From Holosporales bacterium (GTDB lineage: Bacteria > Pseudomonadota > Alphaproteobacteria > RUG11792), in the NCBI GenBank assembly GCA_031281515.1, contig JAITFF010000082.1, forward strand, positions 1 through 10,553: a DNA stretch of 10,553 nucleotides. Direction: 5' to 3'. The number at the start of each line of letters is the position of its first letter. Position 1 is the first letter of the stretch. Below the pieces are notes generated by a model. That model was not told the origin of the DNA and searched no databases. It saw only the letters and a program-made list of their open reading frames with translations. A program made the position numbers and the translations under genes. Below are positions 6,115 to 10,553 of the stretch, piece by piece.

Positions 6115-6160
6115 TTAATAAAGTGTTAAACGCTTAGTTGTACATTTAACAAAAATTTAC
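6115..6160. promoter_or_regulatory. Two CtrA-type boxes in the ftsZ/paralogue B divergent region
   Basis: An exact TTAA-N7-TTAA (TTAA 6115-6118, TTAA 6126-6129) and a near match, TTAACAAAAATTTAC (6146-6160, TTAA-N7-TTAC), start 31 bp apart, close to three helical turns. The second box shares its spacer AAAAAT with the box at 2042-2060. They end 10 bp before the proposed ftsZ -35. In Caulobacter CtrA is known to control ftsZ; binding here is inferred. Confidence 0.5.
6124..6151. repeat. Inverted repeat TGTTAAA / TTTAACA
   Basis: Perfect 7-bp arms (6124-6130 and 6145-6151) are separated by 14 bp, so arm centres are 21 bp apart, two helical turns. The element overlaps the CtrA-type boxes and could be an operator bound by a dimer on one face of the DNA. 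Confidence 0.45.
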
Positions 6161-6169
6161 TTTTTCACC

Positions 6170-6198
6170 TTTCCAATTTGAAGATGGCCTTGTATACT
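6170..6198 (+). promoter_or_regulatory. Candidate ftsZ promoter
   Basis: TTTCCA (6170-6175) and TATACT (6193-6198) are separated by 17 bp and match four and five of the six consensus bases. Transcription would start near 6205, giving a leader of about 30 bases. That leader has no clear Shine-Dalgarno sequence before the ATG at 6236. Confidence 0.42.
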
Positions 6199-6235
6199 GC
6201 AGTCATATGGCTCACGTTGTTTTGATTGATTAAAA

Positions 6236-7591
6236 ATGACAACGATTGATACGGAAAAAAGGACCGACCAGGATCTCGGGCCGAAAATAGTCGTCATAGG
6301 AGTTGGGGGAGCTGGCGGAAATGCCGTCAATAACATGATTCGACTGAACCTGGAGGGAGTCGATTTTGTAGCTGCCAATACCGATGCTCAGGCCCTCAAA
6401 CAATCTCTCGTGCCGCCTTCACAGCGCATCCAACTGGGATTATCGGTAACGCAGGGACTTGGGGCCGGATCGAAGCCTGACGTCGGGAAGGCTGCCGCAG
6501 AGGAGTCGAGCGACGAGATTTTACGGTTCGTCAGCGGTGCGAATATGGTTTTTATCACGGCTGGAATGGGTGGAGGAACTGGAACTGGAGCCGCTCCGGT
6601 CGTCGCCAGAATCGCCAGAGATGCTGGAATCTTGACGGTTGGCGTAGTAACGAGGCCATTTGCCTTCGAGGGGGCCAATCGATCTAAATCGGCTGATGGT
6701 GGAATTAATGAATTGCACCAATATGTTGATACCCTCCTAATCATTCCCAATCAAAATCTCTTCCGCCTGGCGAATGAGTCAACGACTTTTGCTGATGCCT
6801 TTAAGATGGCCGATAATGTCCTTTATTCGGGAGTTCGCGGCGTTACTGACCTCATGATAATGCCCGGTCTTATTAATCTCGATTTTGCCGATATTCGAGC
6901 CATCATGAGCGAGATGGGGAAGGCCATGATGGGGACCGGGGAAGCTGACGGCGACAAGCGCGCCCTCGATGCCGCCGAGGCGGCCATCTCGAATCCTCTC
7001 CTCGATGATGTGTCTTTACAGGGAGCTCGCGGAGTCCTCATTAATATTACTGGTGGTTATGACATGACTCTTTTCGAGGTCGATGAGGCGGCCAACCGAA
7101 TTCGAGATGAAGTAGACTCGGATGCCAACATCATTTTTGGATCGACATTCGACGACCGCCTGAATGGAAGAATTAGGGTTTCTGTCGTGGCCACTGGTAT
7201 CGGCGGCCCACAGGAATCTCTCTTCAATCGTGCCCGAGATGTATCCGGGATTATGGGCCTTGGGAAAAAAGATCCGAATGCAACGCGATCCTTTGATGTT
7301 TCCGTGATCAATAGTAATGACATCTCAAGGTCCGAATCTATGAATCCAGATTTTGATAACTCGGAAGATAGGGAACAAAGTTGGGGAAATCCAAGTAATT
7401 TGACGGACAAAAATAAGCGAAAATCCCAATCTTTTTTTGATCGCTTCACAAAACCGAAGCAGTCGGAGAGCGACGGTGCTGATGACGACGGTCCCAAAGA
7501 GAAGGAAACTCCTCTGCAGAGGAATTTGAGAGAGGAGCCGGAGGATGCGGACGATATAGACATCCCGGCATGCTTCAGGAGGAGGAAGTGA
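6236..7591 (+). CDS. ftsZ: Cell division protein FtsZ
   Basis: FtsZ is the tubulin-like GTPase that forms the division ring. The 451-residue product has the GTPase domain with GVGGAGGNAVNNM (22-34), NTDAQAL, the tubulin signature GGGTGTG (112-118), FEGANR (144-149) and the catalytic T7 loop NLDFADIR (214-221). The second domain follows with GGYDMTLFEV and ATGIGG (319-324). A polar linker of about 110 residues, rich in Ser, Asp and Lys, leads to the C-terminal peptide DIPACFRRRK, which resembles the alphaproteobacterial IPAFLRRQ type that binds FtsA and other partners. The last four codons AGG AGG AGG AAG also form the ribosome site of the next gene. ftsA and ftsQ are not adjacent; upstream and divergent are the secreted papain-fold paralogues. 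The upstream region has two CtrA-type boxes and a fair promoter. Confidence 0.98.
   Translation: MTTIDTEKRTDQDLGPKIVVIGVGGAGGNAVNNMIRLNLEGVDFVAANTDAQALKQSLVPPSQRIQLGLSVTQGLGAGSKPDVGKAAAEESSDEILRFVSGANMVFITAGMGGGTGTGAAPVVARIARDAGILTVGVVTRPFAFEGANRSKSADGGINELHQYVDTLLIIPNQNLFRLANESTTFADAFKMADNVLYSGVRGVTDLMIMPGLINLDFADIRAIMSEMGKAMMGTGEADGDKRALDAAEAAISNPLLDDVSLQGARGVLINITGGYDMTLFEVDEAANRIRDEVDSDANIIFGSTFDDRLNGRIRVSVVATGIGGPQESLFNRARDVSGIMGLGKKDPNATRSFDVSVINSNDISRSESMNPDFDNSEDREQSWGNPSNLTDKNKRKSQSFFDRFTKPKQSESDGADDDGPKEKETPLQRNLREEPEDADDIDIPACFRRRK
7577..7590 (+). promoter_or_regulatory. Strong ribosome-binding site inside the ftsZ 3' end, setting a GTG start
   Basis: AGGAGGAGG (7577-7585) encodes the arginines of the FtsZ C-terminal RRRK. 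AGGAGG at 7577-7582 lies 5 bases before the GTG at 7588, whose bases overlap the ftsZ TGA as GTGA. An in-frame ATG at 7570 lies before this site and has none of its own, so the GTG is preferred. Confidence 0.7.
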
Positions 7592-7872
7592 TAGACTCCA
7601 TAGAAAATGGAGTCACTGGCATTGTAATCGCGGGGGCGATATCGATAGTTGCCGTCCTTCTTGCCAAAGTACTTGGAAAAGCAAGACCAACAGATTCTGG
7701 GGGAATAAATCGTTATGAGTGCGGAATACGGAACCAATCCTCGGATCATGGGTTCGTATACCAATCTGAACATGGGGCCATGATCGCAGTTTTCATCGTC
7801 ATCGAGGCCGCCATGATTTTGGCTCTAATTTCTCTGATGCTCGTTGGCCGATTCCACAGCCAGACGTCCTGA
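7588..7872 (+). CDS. NuoA-like short membrane protein (reduced complex I subunit A, 94 aa)
   Basis: The protein has a first membrane segment at about 8-28 (GVTGIVIAGAISIVAVLLAKV), a loop with the NuoA-type motif RYECG (43-47), and a second membrane segment at about 69-87 (AMIAVFIVIEAAMILALISL) with a buried glutamate. In NuoA, YECG and a conserved acidic residue about 30 positions later sit in the quinone-side loop and TM2 of NADH:quinone oxidoreductase. The spacing here is almost the same. The protein is about 25 residues shorter than usual NuoA and has two rather than three membrane segments. The second segment could alternatively be compared with NuoA TM3 (IEAAMIL resembles VEAAIFI). No other nuo gene is nearby. 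It is translationally coupled to ftsZ. It may be a divergent functional subunit, a decayed copy or an unrelated protein. Confidence 0.5.
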   Translation: MIDSIENGVTGIVIAGAISIVAVLLAKVLGKARPTDSGGINRYECGIRNQSSDHGFVYQSEHGAMIAVFIVIEAAMILALISLMLVGRFHSQTS

Positions 7873-7914
7873 CGATTCCGCCTTCTGAGATATGATTTGT
7901 GTTTTTTTGAGGTT

Positions 7915-7942
7915 TTGGCGTGTTGTTATGATACCGTATATT
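7915..7942 (+). promoter_or_regulatory. Candidate promoter of the symporter gene
   Basis: TTGGCG (7915-7920) and TATATT (7937-7942) are separated by 16 bp and match four and five of the six consensus bases. A start near 7949 would leave a leader of about 28 bases before the ATG at 7977. That leader has no strong ribosome site. A T7 run at about 7902-7908 has no stable hairpin before it. Confidence 0.4.
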
Positions 7943-7976
7943 CACGGGATTGGTATTATTTTGATCATCGAGCGCT

Positions 7977-9173
7977 ATGTGTTTTAAGAAGCTCTTGAAT
8001 CTTCCGTTTTTTATATTTATTTTGCTTATACTCACTTTGTTATTTGGAAATTATCTCAGTATCTTTCTGAAATCTCAATTATATTCCGTGAGTTTGCTTT
8101 TAAAAGATGTCATAATTTGCATTTTGCCGTTTTTGATATTTTCCTTCGTATGGTCTGGGATTCTGCACTTGAAGGGTGAGTCTCTGAGGGGCGTCCTCAT
8201 CCTCATCCCCCTCGTCTGTCTGTCGAATTTTACCGGCTTTTGGGTTTCCTATATCTTTACTGTGCCCCTCCTAAACTCTGAACTGATGGCTATTTCTGCG
8301 CTAAATACCGGAGAGGCTCTAGCTCCGGCCTGGGAGATAGTAATCCCTCGTCCAATTAGTAATGACATTGCCCTGATTCTTGGATTTGCCCTCGGGATAA
8401 TTGGAAATCTCGCTAAGACCAAAACGGCTTCCCTGGATAAAATAGCTGATCGGCTTCTTCGTGCCGCCAATTTCATCCTGAAGAAAATTATTTGCAATAT
8501 TCTTCCGCTTTTTATTCTCGGATTCATTATCAAGATGCAGCATGAAGATTCGCTGATGAGGGTAATCAGGGACTACTCCAAGCTCCTCGTTCTAGTGACA
8601 ATCTTGACGTATGGATACATGTTCATCGGCATATTCATGCTAACCGGGAGGAGGATTCAAGTTGCCATCGAGAAATTCAAAAATTTGCTGCCTGGAATCT
8701 TGATCGGATTCTTCGGGATGTCTAGTGCGGCCGCGATTCCAACGACCATAGATGGATGCAAAAAAAATCTAAAAAACGAACATATAGCAAATTTTGTGGT
8801 ACCAGCAGCGGCAAATATGCACCTCCTCGGGGATTGTTTTGCTCTCCCCATAATAGGGCTGGCAATTATGGTATCGTTCGGGTATGACCTACCCACCGTG
8901 CAAAATTTCTTCGTCTTTTCGATTTACGGCGTCGCCGCCAAATTTGCGGCAGCCGGGATCCCGGGAGGTAGCGCCATTATTTTCGCCCCACTTTTCGAGA
9001 GTATCTTCGGATTCTCCGGGCCGATGGTAACGGCCGTCACGGCCATCTATATCCTGTTCGACCCTGTCGCGACGTCGGCCAACGTGTTCGGGCACGGGAT
9101 GTTCGCCATATTATTTGAGAAAGCTAACGACTGGGTGGGCCGCATCACCGCTAAAATCTGCAGGTCTCGATAA
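7977..9173 (+). CDS. Dicarboxylate/amino-acid:cation symporter family (DAACS) transporter, divergent
   Basis: The 398-residue polytopic protein matches the glutamate/dicarboxylate symporter fold. Hairpin 1 carries FGMSSAAAIPTTI (246-258), TM7 ANMHLLGDCF (279-288), hairpin 2 AGIPGGS (326-332) and TM8 DPVATSANVFGH (362-373). The length is typical. By comparison with the archaeal GltPh aspartate transporter, the TM7 sodium-site motif NMDGT reads HLLGD, the substrate-binding Arg of TM8 is Ala (365), and the TM8 sodium-site Asp is His (373), while the first Asp (362), Thr366 and Asn369 are kept. Substrate and coupling ion may thus differ from the model proteins. In intracellular bacteria this family imports host metabolites. 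The ATG at 7977 begins a basic start followed by TM1. Its 3' end overlaps lipB by 23 bases on the opposite strand. Confidence 0.88.
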   Translation: MCFKKLLNLPFFIFILLILTLLFGNYLSIFLKSQLYSVSLLLKDVIICILPFLIFSFVWSGILHLKGESLRGVLILIPLVCLSNFTGFWVSYIFTVPLLNSELMAISALNTGEALAPAWEIVIPRPISNDIALILGFALGIIGNLAKTKTASLDKIADRLLRAANFILKKIICNILPLFILGFIIKMQHEDSLMRVIRDYSKLLVLVTILTYGYMFIGIFMLTGRRIQVAIEKFKNLLPGILIGFFGMSSAAAIPTTIDGCKKNLKNEHIANFVVPAAANMHLLGDCFALPIIGLAIMVSFGYDLPTVQNFFVFSIYGVAAKFAAAGIPGGSAIIFAPLFESIFGFSGPMVTAVTAIYILFDPVATSANVFGHGMFAILFEKANDWVGRITAKICRSR

Positions 9174-9801
9174 CGGCTTTCGAAACCGTTTTGATTGGAA
9201 TATTCCGATCGATAATTTTGAATAGAGAAGTTATTCGTGCATCGACGAGCCCGCATGGTACGATCCACCTGAAGAGATCGAGATCATTGCTGATGTTGAT
9301 GCAGAATCCGTGGCTCGAGATTCCCTTCGAAATTCTGACTCCAACGTACCCTATTTTACCGGATTCGTTTATGCTTCTCTCTGACAATTCTGCTTCTGAT
9401 GGTTTCGGAAGAGGGCCAGCCCAAACTCCGATTCCCTCTGCGGATTTGAACGATCTCACTCCGAATTTTTCCAGTATTCTGATGATCCAGGCTTCCAATT
9501 CCCTGACATATTCAATAACTCCAATCCCGCGTTTCCCGAGGTTTATTATTGGGTAAATCACGATTTGCCCTGGAGAGTGAATCGTGACCCTCCCCCCACG
9601 ATTAGGGTAATAAACTCGACCTTCATTGGACTTTTTCCCCAGGAAATCAGATGGTTCGAAACTCCTGCCTGCCGTATAGACTTCTGGATGCTCCGTGATA
9701 AAAACAACCTCATCAGCCCCACCCTGAACACTTTCCACGGAAATTTCCATATCGATAAGAGAGAGGCAGTATTCCGTCAGGTCTTGTTCTATAAATCTCA
9801 C
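9151..9801 (-). CDS. lipB: Octanoyl-[acyl-carrier-protein]:protein octanoyltransferase LipB
   Basis: LipB moves octanoate from acyl carrier protein to lipoyl domains of 2-oxoacid dehydrogenases and the glycine cleavage system, the first step of lipoate synthesis. The 216-residue product shows YTAGRS (42-47), RGGRVTIHSPGQIVIYP (68-84), GIGVWAG (123-129), GKIGYVGVRIS (148-158) with the catalytic Lys149, SSHGFCINI, and VPCG (181-184) with the catalytic Cys183. Two oddities: HSPGQ replaces the usual HGPGQ, and about 15 extra polar residues (130-147) lie between GVW and the lysine block. It starts with GTG at 9801, overlapping the glyS TGA as GTGA. This start leads directly into the family's N-terminal region. 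The 3' end overlaps the convergent symporter gene. Confidence 0.93.
   Translation of the reverse strand: MRFIEQDLTEYCLSLIDMEISVESVQGGADEVVFITEHPEVYTAGRSFEPSDFLGKKSNEGRVYYPNRGGRVTIHSPGQIVIYPIINLGKRGIGVIEYVRELEAWIIRILEKFGVRSFKSAEGIGVWAGPLPKPSEAELSERSINESGKIGYVGVRISKGISSHGFCINISNDLDLFRWIVPCGLVDARITSLFKIIDRNIPIKTVSKAVIETCRF
9172..9194 (+). terminator. Hairpin across the symporter stop codon
   Basis: AACGG (9172-9176) and CCGTT (9186-9190) pair around CTTTCGAAA, whose own TT/AA can extend the stem after a one-base bulge. The 3' arm runs into TTTTG. The hairpin includes two bases of the TAA stop and lies inside lipB. The T-run is short, so it is a moderate candidate for ending symporter transcription. 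Confidence 0.33.
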
Positions 9802-10553
9802 GTGCCCCAGACGTTATTTCTCACCAATCTTACAAATTTGTTCAATAAGTCAAGATTTCGTATTTTCATTTCCGGGTCCGGATCATTGATCAGGACCTTA
9901 TCGCAGGTCTCCAAAACGATTTCTGAAATTCTCACGATTTTCTCAAAAAGCTTGGTCTCATCGCTGATTTGCTTGCAAACATTAATATAATTCTTCAAAT
10001 TTTCCATGTGAGGAGACATGAAATTGAAGTCATCCTCAAACGGCTCCTGGGGATTTTCTTTCCCAATGATGCCGAGGGCCCTCTTGATGGCTTCCTTGAT
10101 GACGCTAAATCCGGGATGCTCGTTCAATGAGCTGATTTTTTTCGCCTTGGAAACCGCATCCTTATAACTGAAATCGAACGAATCAAACGATGATATTACG
10201 GATTCAACAGCTTCCTGAGCAATCGATAGCCTATCCGTCATATAAATCTTCAATCTACCAATCAGAAAGCGGTGTACACTTTCGAGGGTCTCTGGGGCCA
10301 GGGCAACTCCCTGCTCAGCAAAGGCGTTGATGAGGGTCGTGATATACCACGACAAATTATCCTCCTCTAGGATATTAAATTCCGAATCACACAGAAGGCG
10401 AATTATACAAAGGGCGGATCTCCTCAGGGCGAATGGATCTTTCGAGCCGCTCGGGGTTATCCCTATCCCCAGCAACCCAACGAGGGTATCCAATTTATCG
10501 AAAAACGATATCCTAGAGCCAGTAAATGACTCTGGCAATCCGTCATTGGCTCC
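9798..10553 (-). CDS. glyS: Glycyl-tRNA synthetase beta subunit, C-terminal part (5' end outside the window)
   Basis: The visible 251 residues are the C-terminal third or so of GlyS (family length near 690), which with the catalytic alpha subunit GlyQ charges tRNA-Gly in the alpha2beta2 bacterial enzyme; beta supplies tRNA binding. The diagnostic block is DKLDTLVGLLGIG followed by TPSGSKDPFALRRSAL, close to the family consensus, about 20-55 residues from the window edge. The end, with CDKVLINDPDPEMKIRNL, matches the family's helical C-terminal region (usually FFDxVLVNxxDxxxRxNRL). The frame is open to the last base of the window (first visible residues GANDGLPESF), so the TTG at 10538 is not a start. 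The TGA stop overlaps the lipB GTG. glyQ would be expected upstream, beyond the window. Confidence 0.95.
   Translation of the reverse strand, partial: GANDGLPESFTGSRISFFDKLDTLVGLLGIGITPSGSKDPFALRRSALCIIRLLCDSEFNILEEDNLSWYITTLINAFAEQGVALAPETLESVHRFLIGRLKIYMTDRLSIAQEAVESVISSFDSFDFSYKDAVSKAKKISSLNEHPGFSVIKEAIKRALGIIGKENPQEPFEDDFNFMSPHMENLKNYINVCKQISDETKLFEKIVRISEIVLETCDKVLINDPDPEMKIRNLDLLNKFVRLVRNNVWGT

Noticed and set aside
7570..7587. ATG start for the NuoA-like gene
   Set aside because: It precedes the AGGAGGAGG ribosome site and has none of its own; GTG 7588 has ideal spacing and the GTGA overlap.
7057..7773. 238-residue minus-strand ORF opposite ftsZ and the NuoA-like gene
   Set aside because: It lies fully antisense to the highly conserved ftsZ frame; the long open frame reflects ftsZ codon bias. 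It has Ser-rich shadow composition and no motif.
7873..7976. Possible missing third membrane segment of NuoA by frameshift (FFEVL in another frame)
   Set aside because: The rest of that frame lacks the Gly and aliphatic run and the GALxW ending of NuoA, and a promoter-like pair occupies the region.
7929..7988. 19-residue hydrophobic ORF (MIPYIHGIGIILIIERYVF) overlapping the symporter start, a possible leader peptide
   Set aside because: Its ATG lies upstream of the proposed -10 and it lacks a ribosome site; more likely chance.
1..10553. Search for tRNA, rRNA, CRISPR, insertion sequence or phage attachment features
   Set aside because: No cloverleaf with a TTCRA arm, spaced direct-repeat array, transposase motif or terminal inverted repeats was seen by eye.

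Overview
The window looks like a chromosomal segment of an alphaproteobacterium, perhaps a host-associated one of the Holosporales/Rickettsiales type. The evidence is a FtsZ with an alphaproteobacterial-style C-terminal peptide, a separate GlyS beta subunit next to LipB, compact genes with 4-base overlaps, a divergent dicarboxylate/amino-acid symporter of the kind common in intracellular bacteria, and moderately AT-rich DNA with standard codon use (TGA is stop). The placement below class level is an inference.

Layout. Positions 1-223 (+) hold the 3' end of an unidentified gene and a 50-residue membrane-protein ORF joined to it by an ATGA overlap. Positions 348-1943 (-) encode a secreted 531-residue protein with leucine-rich-type repeats and a long low-complexity tail. 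Positions 2068-3740 (-) hold murC and, overlapping its stop by GTGA, a 91-residue single-pass membrane protein. Positions 3993-4928 and 5105-6064 (-) are two tandem paralogues with signal peptides and the His...Cys order of circularly permuted NlpC/P60 (YiiX-like, C92) enzymes. Positions 6236-7872 (+) hold ftsZ and a GTGA-overlapping gene that resembles a shortened NADH dehydrogenase subunit A (NuoA). Positions 7977-9173 (+) encode a DAACS-family symporter with several substituted binding-site residues. Positions 9151-10553 (-) hold lipB and the 3' part of glyS, again with a GTGA overlap. The symporter and lipB converge and overlap by 23 bases.

How the genes fit together. murC and ftsZ are members of the classical dcw (division and cell wall) cluster. 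Here they are divergent, and the two secreted papain-fold candidates lie between them where murB-ddl-ftsQ-ftsA would normally be. The ftsZ/C92 divergent region carries an exact TTAA-N7-TTAA box and a near-identical second box; a further TTAA-N7-TTAACCAT box lies upstream of the repeat-protein gene. These match the CtrA recognition pattern of Alphaproteobacteria. The window may therefore link cell-cycle control to division and to two sets of exported proteins. No tRNA, rRNA, CRISPR array, insertion sequence or phage gene was seen.
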